NCBI GenBank assembly: GCA_963575745.1
Contig: CAUYUJ010000847.1
Location: 245,141-309,140, forward strand
Origin: Prorocentrum cordatum
Taxonomy: Eukaryota; Sar; Dinophyceae; Prorocentrales; Prorocentraceae
Direction: 5' to 3'
DNA length: 64,000 bases
Below the pieces are notes generated by a model that was not told the DNA's origin, did no database searches, and was given only the letters and a program-made list of their open reading frames with translations. Of the stretch, positions 40,074 to 48,758 are shown in pieces. The stretch's first letter is position 1; each line of letters begins with the position of its first letter. The translations under genes and the position numbers were made by a program.

Positions 40074-42549
40074 GCTCGTGGCCGCGCTCTGCAAGGGGGT
40101 GGAGCTGACCGCCGCGCGCGGTCTCTTTTGCCAGCCGCCAGAGGACGATCCGTCCTATCCTGCCAGAATGTCTAGGGAGGGAGTTCAACAGTTTGACTCA
40201 GACACCGACGAGGAAGAGGATTCCTCCCCCCCCCCTCCAGGTCCCGAAGATCCGCCTCCAGTGGATGATCCTGAGCCCAGGGTTCCGCCGGGGGCGGGGG
40301 GTCCTTCCGAGCCGAGGCTCGACCGAGAGACCCAAAATGAAGTGCATAAATTGCACGCCAACTTGGGCCATCCCAGGCATGAAGAGTTTGTCCGGCCCCT
40401 TAAAGTTGCTAAGATAAGAGACGACATCGCCAGGTGGGTGGCGAAGTCTTTTCGATGTCCTCAGTGTGAGGGGGAGGCCCGTCCGCACTGGAGACGTCGA
40501 GCCCAGCTTCCTCGGACGTATCGTTTCAACAAGCTTATGGCGGTGGACCTCTTTTACATCCAGGCCTTCGGAGAGAATATCCCGGTGCTGAATATGATAG
40601 ATCACGGATCTAACTATCAATGCTGCACGGTCTTGAAAAATGCTACGGCTCAACAGGTGTGGTCGGGCTTCGTTCGGGCCTGGGTGCGGCCAATGGGGGT
40701 GCCAGAGATACTCATGTCCGACGGGGGTCCCGAATTTGAGGCCATCTTCCAGCGTGCTCTCGAGAATCTGGGGGTGTATCATCATGTCTGCGATGCCGAG
40801 AGCCCACACCAAAACGGAAGATGTGAGCGGCACGGGGGACTTGTCAAGACCGCTTTGTTGAAGGCCATGAAGGCGACCTCGATTAAGGACCGCGAGGAGC
40901 TGGAATACCTGATTTGTGAGGTTGTCTCGGCGAAGAACCGTTTCAGCAATCGGGGGGGGTATTCGCCGTTTCAGATGGTGTTTGGAGAGAACCCCCGCAT
41001 GCCTCAGCATCTTCTCTCAGACGATGCCGTCGACGAAGTCGGGGTTCAGGATTTAGTGCTTGGCACACGGGACTCTGAGAGTCCGGCCTCGACGTTCGTT
41101 CGAAAGCATTTCCTGCGTGAGGAGGCACGTCGCGCGGTGATGTCCCTGGACGTCACGGAACGTTTGAAGTATGCCGCTCGGGCCAGGCGTCACGCTGATA
41201 TTGCCTTTCGACCTGGTGCGTGGGTGTATGTGTGGAGAAAGCCGCACGGAGGCAAGCAGAGAGAGGGCTCTCGGGCCCGCTGGACCGGTCCCGGGGCCGT
41301 GGTTTTCCAACAAGGCACTACCGCGCGGGTGGCAATGCGCACCCGACTGCTTAAATGTTCGTCAGAACAGGTCCGAGAGGCAGCTCGTGATGAAGCCCAG
41401 GGAGCTGAGCTTCTTGACTCCCAGGCCTTGGCCGGTCTCAGATCGGAGCTCCAGAACCCATCTGGTCGCGTCGGGGCCGTCGACGTCGAGGCTGAAGGAC
41501 CTCCACCCCCTGAAGCCTGGGACGCCAGAGAGCCGGATCGAGAAGCGTTTGCCCCTCGGGTCGCCCAAGTCGAGCGACCAGTTTTGCCGGCGCCGCCGGT
41601 CGAGCCTGCGGCTGTGGCACCCCCTTCCGGCTCGGTCAATCAAGGCACGACCGCGGGAGGACGGACGGCCACCGTTTCACATAGTAGCCGCCAGCCGCCC
41701 TCCTCGACTGGAACGACTCCGCCTCCCGAAACTACTAGATGGGGCCCCCTTCCCGAGGCGCTGAGGCAAGCCCTCGATGCCCCACCGCTCCCGAGGTCTA
41801 TTGCTCCTTTTCCTGCCTCTCCCCCTCCTGTCGTTCCTGCCTTGCCCTCGCCCTCCATTCCTCCACCCGCGGACCCCGTGGAGGTGGTTCCCCCCCCCCC
41901 GCAGAGACCAAGGCTTACTCCAGTCGAGGAGGCGAGCGGTCCAGGACGCGTTCAGCGAGCCGTGCAGGAGTTCGATCGGAGATCGGACGGAGTTTTGGGC
42001 AATGATGTCCCGCTGTGCATCCTCCGGGACCGGGCTTCTCGACCGTCGCCCGCCGGTTCCGCTCCTCTCGCTCCCAGACCGACTGTCAGATCCAGGCCCC
42101 CGGTCCGATCCGAGCTGCCGGTTCAAGAACCAGGCGAGGCCTCTAGAGGCCCAGATGATGCCAGCTGGTTTGCTGGGTACGCCGATCGGGAGGATCCTCA
42201 GGACGACGAGTTCTGGAATGAGTTGTGCAGTTGGTACGGTTGGAAGTCGGACTTCTGGGAAGCGTCACTTAGTTTTGCCTCGCTCCCTGCCAAATGCACG
42301 AGTGACGCCCCTCCGGCTCGCAGAGGCGCGGAAGTCTCTTTGAAGAGTTTGACTTCGGAGGAGAGACGCCTTTTTCGACTTTTCCGATTTAAAGGAATGG
42401 CAGGCGATCGTCCAGTCAGGAGCTGTGCGGGTTGTTCCGTCTGCCGAGGCTCAGCTGATTCGCCGCCGATGTCCCGACCGGGTTCTGGGATCCAGGATGG
42501 TTCGCAGGTTCAAGCCCCAGGAGGGCTTAGGGGCGCTCCCAGAGGCTAA
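40051..42549 (+). CDS. pol: Copia integrase region
   Basis: Sense moves into this frame near 40050 (QQYPRELVAALCKGVEL). HKLHANLGHP and CPQC give the HHCC zinc-binding N-terminus (40342-40467). The catalytic triad is MAVDLFYIQ (about 40534), SDGGPEF (about 40718) and GRCERHGG (about 40821), with 34 residues between the second D and E. A C-terminal WTGPGAVVFQQGTTARVAMRTR segment resembles the copia DNA-binding region. A long Pro-rich linker follows. The last ~60 residues after about 42360 are out of phase with the RT. This enzyme inserts the cDNA. Translation needs a frame change at its start. Confidence 0.9.
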   Translation, partial: ASQQYPRELVAALCKGVELTAARGLFCQPPEDDPSYPARMSREGVQQFDSDTDEEEDSSPPPPGPEDPPPVDDPEPRVPPGAGGPSEPRLDRETQNEVHKLHANLGHPRHEEFVRPLKVAKIRDDIARWVAKSFRCPQCEGEARPHWRRRAQLPRTYRFNKLMAVDLFYIQAFGENIPVLNMIDHGSNYQCCTVLKNATAQQVWSGFVRAWVRPMGVPEILMSDGGPEFEAIFQRALENLGVYHHVCDAESPHQNGRCERHGGLVKTALLKAMKATSIKDREELEYLICEVVSAKNRFSNRGGYSPFQMVFGENPRMPQHLLSDDAVDEVGVQDLVLGTRDSESPASTFVRKHFLREEARRAVMSLDVTERLKYAARARRHADIAFRPGAWVYVWRKPHGGKQREGSRARWTGPGAVVFQQGTTARVAMRTRLLKCSSEQVREAARDEAQGAELLDSQALAGLRSELQNPSGRVGAVDVEAEGPPPPEAWDAREPDREAFAPRVAQVERPVLPAPPVEPAAVAPPSGSVNQGTTAGGRTATVSHSSRQPPSSTGTTPPPETTRWGPLPEALRQALDAPPLPRSIAPFPASPPPVVPALPSPSIPPPADPVEVVPPPPQRPRLTPVEEASGPGRVQRAVQEFDRRSDGVLGNDVPLCILRDRASRPSPAGSAPLAPRPTVRSRPPVRSELPVQEPGEASRGPDDASWFAGYADREDPQDDEFWNELCSWYGWKSDFWEASLSFASLPAKCTSDAPPARRGAEVSLKSLTSEERRLFRLFRFKGMAGDRPVRSCAGCSVCRGSADSPPMSRPGSGIQDGSQVQAPGGLRGAPRG

Positions 42550-44290
42550 GTCTAGGTGGTGTGTGCAGGGTCATCACGACCCAGATGGGGGGGAGCATCA
42601 GGTTTACGCCCCGACCCCACAGGCAGAGAGTCTGATGCTGACCCTCCAAGCGATCTCCTCCCTCAATTGGACACTTGAGGTGGCTGACGCCAAGAACGCT
42701 TTCTGCCAATCAGATCGCCTTAGGCGCCCTAGAGGCGCGATCTTTTGTGAGCCATGCCAAGGTCTGAATTTGGCTCCTGGTGAGCTGATCGAGCTCGTTG
42801 CGCCCGTGTACGGTCTGAACGATGCCCCGCTATTGTGGCATAGGACCCTTACAGATTACCTTGTCACCGACGGCTTTCAAAAATCGTTGCTTGAACCTTG
42901 TCTGTGGGATAAGCGTTCCAGTACGGGGGCCCCCAGAGCGATTTGTCTCATTGAGGTCGATGACCTCATCATAGCTGCCCATCCAGAGGAGAGGGACGGG
43001 CTCAGGTCTCGCCTTCAGTCTCGGTTCAATTTCGGGAAGTGGAAAATTGGGGAATCTGATTTCGCTGGACTCCATCTGAAACAGTTCTCGGGGGGGAAGA
43101 TCCTGGTTGACCAGGAGAAATACGTACTTGAGCAGCTCGCGCCTATGAGGCTCGAGAAACACAGGCGCGCGGAACCCTCCTCCCCTTTGACCCCCGAAGA
43201 AGTGAAGGGATATCGCACTATGGTGGCGCAAATCCAATGGCTTGCTCGAGAAACCAGACCGGATGCGTCCGGAGGAGCCTCGTTGCAATCGGCCGCCCTT
43301 CCAACCCCCACCGTGGAAGATGCCCTGGTCTGCCTTAAGATCGTGAGACATCTGAAGGCTACCGCTTCGCAGCATATCGTGGTGTGGCCCCTGGACCCGG
43401 TGTCTCTGACGTTTGTCACCATCTCCGATGCTGGGGGTCCGGGTTCGGCTCGTCGGAACGGGGCCCAGGGAGCGTTCCTCGTCGTCGCGGCGGATTCGGA
43501 GATTCGTCGGAATCGCCGTGCTAGAGCCTCGCTCTTGGCCTGGAGGTCAACCCGTCTGAAGAGAGTCGCGTCATCCACCAGCGCCGCCGAGACTCTTAGT
43601 TTGTCGGCCGCGCTCGCCGAAGCGCAGTGGCTCCAGGTGATGTGGAGGGATCTTGTCTTTGCCGATGTGAATCGGCCCGACTGGCATCTCGCGTCGGCAC
43701 CTTTTTCTGTCGTCTTGAGCTCTCAATGCGCTCTTGCTCATGATGTCTCCTCTTTGTCAGTTGTAGACGCCAAGTGTGTGTTTGATACTCTCAGTAAGAA
43801 TAGTGCTGGCTCGAAGCAAGATCGTCGCACGTCGATCGAACTTGCTGTGGTGAGAGATGCTATGTGTGCTGTAGGTTATCAGATCAGGTGGGCCCCTCAT
43901 GGCCGAATGGCGGCAGATGCACTCACGAAGGCGGACCCCGGCCGAGGAAATCTTGCGCTGTCCGACCTCCTCTGCCGAGGTACCCTGTGCCTTATTGATG
44001 AAGACGGCCACTTGTCGGAACGGGCTCTCAACAACTCCCTGAAGTGCCGATCGAGGACGGCTTCGAGGAAGGAGCTAGCTCGTGAGAGCGAGGAGAGGTC
44101 TCTTGAGGATCCGGTTTATTGCGAGTTATCCGGGGTGTCTCGGGGGATCGGTGACGTTTCGGGGCCCCTGTCGGTCCCACTGAAAGTGGTCCCGCTGTTC
44201 TCATTTTCCTCTCCTCCCCTCGCCTCTTTGCGACCGACAGTGGTTGCGCAGCCAATTTGGCTTTGGGGCGCTCTCGCGCCAGAGGACTGA
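42362..44290 (+). CDS. pol: Copia reverse transcriptase and RNase H
   Basis: Sense enters this frame near 42360 (RDAFFDFSDLKEWQAIV). RT motifs are KSRWCVQGHHD, TLEVADAKNAFCQSD (catalytic Asp), APVYGLNDAPLLWH and CLIEVDDLIIAAH (VDD). RNase H follows: FVTISDAGG (Asp), SAAETLSLSAALAEAQWLQ (Glu), SVVDAKCVFDTLSK (Asp) and AADALTKAD (Asp). All catalytic acids are present. The frame runs past the 3' LTR start and stops at TGA 44288-44290 inside it. The change from the integrase frame near 42358-42364, beside CCTTTTTCGACTTTTCC, is probably a one-base indel. Confidence 0.95.
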   Translation, partial: RDAFFDFSDLKEWQAIVQSGAVRVVPSAEAQLIRRRCPDRVLGSRMVRRFKPQEGLGALPEAKSRWCVQGHHDPDGGEHQVYAPTPQAESLMLTLQAISSLNWTLEVADAKNAFCQSDRLRRPRGAIFCEPCQGLNLAPGELIELVAPVYGLNDAPLLWHRTLTDYLVTDGFQKSLLEPCLWDKRSSTGAPRAICLIEVDDLIIAAHPEERDGLRSRLQSRFNFGKWKIGESDFAGLHLKQFSGGKILVDQEKYVLEQLAPMRLEKHRRAEPSSPLTPEEVKGYRTMVAQIQWLARETRPDASGGASLQSAALPTPTVEDALVCLKIVRHLKATASQHIVVWPLDPVSLTFVTISDAGGPGSARRNGAQGAFLVVAADSEIRRNRRARASLLAWRSTRLKRVASSTSAAETLSLSAALAEAQWLQVMWRDLVFADVNRPDWHLASAPFSVVLSSQCALAHDVSSLSVVDAKCVFDTLSKNSAGSKQDRRTSIELAVVRDAMCAVGYQIRWAPHGRMAADALTKADPGRGNLALSDLLCRGTLCLIDEDGHLSERALNNSLKCRSRTASRKELARESEERSLEDPVYCELSGVSRGIGDVSGPLSVPLKVVPLFSFSSPPLASLRPTVVAQPIWLWGALAPED

Positions 44291-44375
44291 ATGTTCGTGC
44301 GATCTCACACACTTGGTTGAGAAACGTGTTCCTTCTAGGCCTTTCGGCCCTCTCTGCCCCCGATGCCTGCTGACA
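44196..44375 (+). repeat. Copia 3' LTR
   Basis: 180 bp, same ends and length as the 5' LTR, four substitutions and no indel. GTTT follows at 44376-44379 and precedes the 5' LTR at 34989-34992. No clear polypurine tract is seen immediately upstream. Confidence 0.95.
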
Positions 44376-45806
44376 GTTTCAGTATTTTGCGTACCCAAGA
44401 GACGCGTGGCATTCATGGTGACGCCGCGGCCATTCAGACTCTCCATTGGTTTCTCGGACGGTAATTCTGGCATCGAGGGTGGTGTGCTCACTGATCTCTC
44501 TCCTGCTCTCTGTCGTCTCTTTTCGGACATCGAACGCCATCCGATCGTCCCTGGCAGAATTCTTTTATCGAAATGTATTGGCTATTATGAGACCTTATGG
44601 GTACTCAACGTTCATCTCCCGACCTCTGGTGAGCCCGCCTGGGCTTTCATCCGCGATCTACGCCGTATTCGCGACGCTCTTGCCAACGCTGGGGGCGCCC
44701 TGATTCTTGCACGCGGTGACTTTAATTTCACGTCTGAGGAGGAAGGGCGTCAGTGTGCGGATGAGTCTGGGTGGCGCCCTGGGGGCCGCTATCGACATGC
44801 AGTCGTTGCCCAGTACTTCCCTCGCTGGGCTGAGTTACGCCAGCCCGAGCCGGCCCGTCGTGAGACACAGGGCGGGCAGCTGGTACACGTGGGTCGTCTT
44901 GGTCGAAGTTATGCGACGAGCCCCTCTGCCATCCTGTCGGACTTCGCGGTCGCTTGCTCGGTTCTTGGCAAGGCGGCTCTTCTCGGAAATGTTTCGGACC
45001 ATGTTCTTGTTGCGGCAGTGGTCAGTCGATTTTCTCCTGCTGAGTGCCCGCGGATCCCTTCCTGGATTGGCCGTCGCCTTATTTGTCACGCCGAGTTGGC
45101 TTTCCTCTTGGGTGGCCCGGACAGAGCTCTGCCGATTGCGGATCAGGTCTCTCTGTTGAAACAGCGCATGTGGGAGGCGGCTCACCAGACCAACAGACGT
45201 CTTCGGGCGAAATCGGCAACCACGGTTGATGAGAAGATCCAGTTTGCACTGGCTGCGCTGCGCAGTGTCCGCTCTCGTTCACAGGAACAGTTGAAAGCGT
45301 CAAGTGAATCGCATCGTGAATTTGCTCGCGTCTTTGACGTCGACGAATGCACGCGCCGCTCTCTGCCGCTCTTGCGCGATCACATTCAGTCGCTTCAGAA
45401 ACAGGAGATCAGGGCTCTAGACAAGGAGAGCGAGCGCATGACTGACCTAGATTTTAAGAACCGTCTGAGGGCCAAGCTTCAGAGGCGCAGAGAACCCTGG
45501 CGTCCGATGCACAGGCGAATCTCCTCGGGTGATACCTTGAGTCCAGATGGCCTCCCGCGTGGGTCCACGGGGCCTGCTGGCGAGGCGCTTGCGGTGCATT
45601 GGGAGAGAGTCTTTGGTGCTCATGACTGCGGCGCTGGTCTTCGGCACGAGCTGGATGAGTTTGTTCGGCCTCTGGAAGGCATTCCTGAAGACTCCTGGGC
45701 CATGCCCTTCGATGGCTTTGAGGCAATGGTGCGCGCCAGGTCTATCTCCATGCCTGGCCCCGACGGCACTGTGTACTCATGTTGGAAAAAGCACTGGCCC
45801 AATTGA
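44376..45806 (+). pseudogene. LINE 1 endonuclease (distal part) and start of RT
   Basis: Just after the copia LTR, TQETRG restores the second endonuclease motif in one frame; a stop and frameshift near 44455 move sense to another frame. That frame carries LNVHLPTS, ILARGDFNF (catalytic Asp/Asn, about 44715) and NVSDHVLVAA (catalytic Asp/His, about 44990). A helical linker follows (SLLKQRMWEAAHQTNRR, RDHIQSLQKQEIRALDKE), then SISMPGPDGTVYSCWKK, the first RT motif, and TGA 45804-45806. These are apurinic-type endonuclease motifs used to nick target DNA. The gene is broken by the insertion and by frameshifts. Confidence 0.85.
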
Positions 45807-47637
45807 GATTCTGCATCAGCTCTGCCTTCGCGCCATGGGGACTCGGTAGGTAGGGCTACCGCACAGCGCGCGACACATGCTACTTGTCTTTCTTGCAACA
45901 GGGGAGCATGCTTCAGATCTCTCCAGCGCCTCTTCTCGTTCCCCCGATGCCTGTCGCCCAGGTGCCATGGCTGGCGCGGATTGCAAGTTTCCATAGATTG
46001 CTTTCTCATGGAGACTAGAACGGCGTGCTCGTGAGACTGCGTCGAAGGCTCAGGCTCGTCTCTCTGGTCGTTCTATGACCGACCAGATTCTAGAAGCAGA
46101 AGTTCGGGGTGTTTAGAGTTGCCTGCCGGGGAGGGACCTGTCCTGCACGTTTCTTACGGACTTCGCTGCCGCGTGATTGCGGTTCGCGATGCAATTCGAC
46201 CGGGTGTCCAAAGCGACTAGGCGCCGTGAGAGTAACATGCGACAGAAGCTGATGGCGGGCCCGCGTTTCTCTTACAACCGAGTTATGTGCACTCGCTTGG
46301 GAGATTTCGCTATTTCGGCTGAGTTTCCTGACCGTGCGACGGTCGGGGTTGGCACTCAAGTTTGTCTTGCCCACGCCTCTCGGGTCTTTGAGAAAGCACG
46401 GGCGCCCCTGACCGACCTCTGGTTGCACGATGACTTTCACCCCGCTCGCATTGCGCCCCCGCGGTGGCAGCGCGCACTTGTTCGTTATCGTGTCGTTCTT
46501 GGGAAGAGAAGATCTCCCTATGTAGTACGTTCCCCCAGGCTGGGGGGGGGTCCAACGGAAGCTCGCGGCGCGGCTCGGGGCCTCACCATCGACCCCGCTT
46601 CCGCTTCGCTGCCGATTTGAGCGAGCACGGCGATGGATCCCCGGGGCGGAGGTTATGCAAGCATCGGCGACTGTTCACCGCATGCGCAAAATCTTGGCTG
46701 CCAGTTATTGTCATCTCGGGCTTGCTCTTTCGAGAATTCTCTCTCGCGGTGCGCGTGCGAACGCGAGGTTCCACAGTGGGATCGATAGATGCTGCTGGCG
46801 ATGGTGGGGCGACTGATTCTCTGGAACGTTACCGCGTCTGTCCTGAATTTCGACGGCTGGGCCCACTCCTCGCCCCATGTGTAGCCCCGTTTTTCAACGA
46901 AGAGCCCCGGTTACACCGCTCGACGATGCCCCCCCCCCCCCCCCGCCCCTGTTTAACAGTTGTCTGCTCTGCGCGAACATGTGTGATGCGCTCCTCTCTG
47001 TCAAGGGATGCTCTCGTCAGGGGGCGGCCGCCCCTCCTGAGAACTTGTTTCGCGCTCGGATTCGCCCCCACTGTCGGCGTCATCCCAATGTGCAGCTCGC
47101 CTGGACGTTGGCCAGGGGATCGCTTCTCTTCCTGCAGTGTTGCCTGTCTCTGCTCCTTGGCCTCTCTTGCGCCCCTCGCCTCTCTCGCTGCCGCCCTCTC
47201 CGCGTTGCCGCCGCCTCCTCCGCCGCCCCCGCCTGTGTCAACGGCTGTTTCCTGGAGCGTGGGTTCCGCGAAGCTCGCTGTCTTTGCCGCCTCTCTTTTT
47301 TCTATGGCCGATAGTCCTGCCCGAGCGCGCGGCGCGACAAGGCGCATGCTCGCGGTCTGCTCTGCCGCGCCATCTTCCACGTTTCAGATCAAGCACGGCG
47401 CAGGTTACGGAAGCTGCACTAGGACCGCCGCCCCCTCGGCCCCTTTGTTGTCGGATCGGGCGACCTGACGACGTTCGAGGGGCCGTTGGCTTAGCAGCTG
47501 ATCGTTCCTGCTGGCTGGTGCTGCTCTCGCCCCCCTCTTTGTAGGATTGCGCACTGAGCTGGGCGTTGCAGCCATCTCTTCGTGTCGTTGGTGGAAAGAG
47601 AACCCGAGAGGCCCCTTGGGTTGCGATCGAGGGGGAA
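45807..47637 (+). pseudogene. LINE 1 decayed RT remnants and 3' end
   Basis: Sense is scattered over frames. FLTDFAAA at about 46148 resembles RT motif A but is followed at once by a stop. TDSLERYRVCPEF at about 46815 resembles the HYLVCP part of the C-terminal finger in LINE 2. No YxDD is found and the spacing is ~0.8 kb short, so the RT core is largely missing. Beyond about 47000 no motif is recognised. The remnant ends where (ATC)n starts. Confidence 0.5.
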
Positions 47638-47775
47638 AATCATCATCATCGTTATCACCATCATCATCAGCATCATCATCATCATCATCATCATCACCAT
47701 CGTCATCGGCATTGTTGTCGCCAGCATCATCATCATCACCATCATCATCACCATCAGCATCATCACATCCACCAT
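47638..47775 (+). repeat. (ATC)n microsatellite, 3' flank of LINE 1
   Basis: ATC/CAT triplets on the same strand and phase type as 33357-33596. The pair encloses LINE 1. Confidence 0.95.
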
Positions 47776-48000
47776 CGCTACCAACGTCCTCATCTACACG
47801 CCCCGTCGACACTTCACCGCGCAGGCGATTCCAGCAAGGAAGGGGTCCAGCGGTGATTCGCCGAAGGCGTCTTCGATGAGCGACAGCTCGTTCGCTTTCA
47901 CATCCCCCTCATGCCCCTCCCTCCGCATTCTCGACAGCGCCCGCCATCCCTTCCTCGCCCGAGTAGGGGGATGCATATCGGGGACGAGACACGGAGAGAA
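47776..48000. other. Short spacer
   Basis: No gene or repeat recognised between the ATC and GA tracts. Confidence 0.5.
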
Positions 48001-48014
48001 ATAGAGAGAGAGAG

Positions 48015-48045
<31 letters not shown>

Positions 48046-48135
48046 AAATAGCAACAATAGCAAGAGAGAGAGAGAGAAGGAGAGAGAGAGAGAGAGAGAG
48101 CGACAGAGAGGGAGAGAGAGAGAGAGAGAGAGCAA
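48001..48135 (+). repeat. (GA)n microsatellite
   Basis: AGAG dinucleotides with AGCGACAGAG and AAAATAGCAACAATAGCAAG interruptions. Confidence 0.97.
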
Positions 48136-48518
48136 ACACGAAAGAACGCGGGCCCACTCCGCCTCGCCCACACATCCGAACACGGTGCACCAAGGTGTAC
48201 CAGTGGATCCGATGTCGACCCGTCCCCCCAGGGGCCAGGTGCTCCATCCCGCAAGGGCCCTGACGGCCCCAAAGCCTGGGCCACGGGCCCCGAGAGGACG
48301 ACAATTATGGAAGGACCTCCGCCTCGCTTTCTTCGAGACGCTCGCCCGTGTGGGCTGCGCCGATGGGGACGCTCCTGGCCGTGCCCGAGCTCTCGGCCGC
48401 GGCGGGGGACCGCGCGGCCGTGCGCGGTTCTCGTTCACCGGCGCGGGCGGCGGGGTGGGCCCGTGGAGGAAAAAAAAGGGGTTGCTGGAGGGTTTCTCCG
48501 AAGGGCTTAGGCGACCCC
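48136..48518. other. GC-rich spacer upstream of LINE 2
   Basis: No gene recognised. Sequence passes into a short (CTC)n run at about 48519-48552 that abuts the SL relicts. Confidence 0.5.
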
Positions 48519-48551
48519 TTCTCCTCTTCCTCCTCCTCCTCCTCCTCCTCC

Positions 48552-48603
48552 TCCGTAGCCATTTTGGCTCAAGCCATTTTGGCTCAAGCCATTTTGGCTC
48601 AAG
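48552..48603 (+). other. Triple stacked spliced-leader relict at LINE 2 5' end
   Basis: A perfect 22-nt SL occupies 48552-48573, followed by two exact 15-nt copies of CCATTTTGGCTCAAG (48574-48588, 48589-48603). Each 15-mer is what remains when a new SL is spliced to the AG of CCGTAG in the older SL. The count implies at least three rounds of trans-splicing with reverse transcription between them. All copies are identical to the SL core, so the last rounds are young. Confidence 0.95.
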
Positions 48604-48758
48604 TAATCCATCTGTCAAGTCAGCTGGACAGGTCAGCCTATGGGGGCTCGACAGCGCGGCCCGCGACACAGGTGCTGATCGAGTCCCCTCTCCGTGAGGT
48701 CATCCATATTCTCAGTCACGACTCTGTTTTCTCAGATACGACTTTCTTCCTCTATTGC

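Larger units (their letters stand above)
34993..44375 (+). mobile_element. Ty1/copia LTR retrotransposon (9.38 kb)
   Basis: Two 180-bp direct repeats with TG...CA ends bound the element and differ at four positions, implying fairly recent insertion. GTTT flanks both sides as a target-site duplication (copia usually makes 5 bp). Domain order is Gag, CCHC, protease, separate ORF, C5-methyltransferase-like domain, integrase, RT, RNase H; integrase before RT defines Ty1/copia. It interrupts the LINE 1 endonuclease. A stop in Gag and frame changes near 40050 and 42360 leave it without one intact polyprotein. Confidence 0.95.
33597..47637 (+). mobile_element. LINE 1, decayed, interrupted by copia
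   Basis: A non-LTR retrotransposon remnant runs from the SL relict to the downstream (ATC)n tract, with 9.38 kb of copia inserted at 34992/34993-44375. Remaining LINE parts are ORF1 (33751-34425, one frameshift), the endonuclease split by the insertion (about 34890-34992 and 44380-45050), the start of RT (MPGPDG at about 45750) and a C-terminal finger-like segment (about 46800-46870). The RT-to-C-terminus distance is ~1 kb versus ~1.85 kb in LINE 2, so much of the RT core seems deleted. The element is dead. Confidence 0.75.

Noticed and set aside
48640-48680. Short ATG frame just after the SL relicts as the ORF1 start
   Set aside because: It stops after 12 codons in another frame; the ORF1 frame has its first ATG at 48759.
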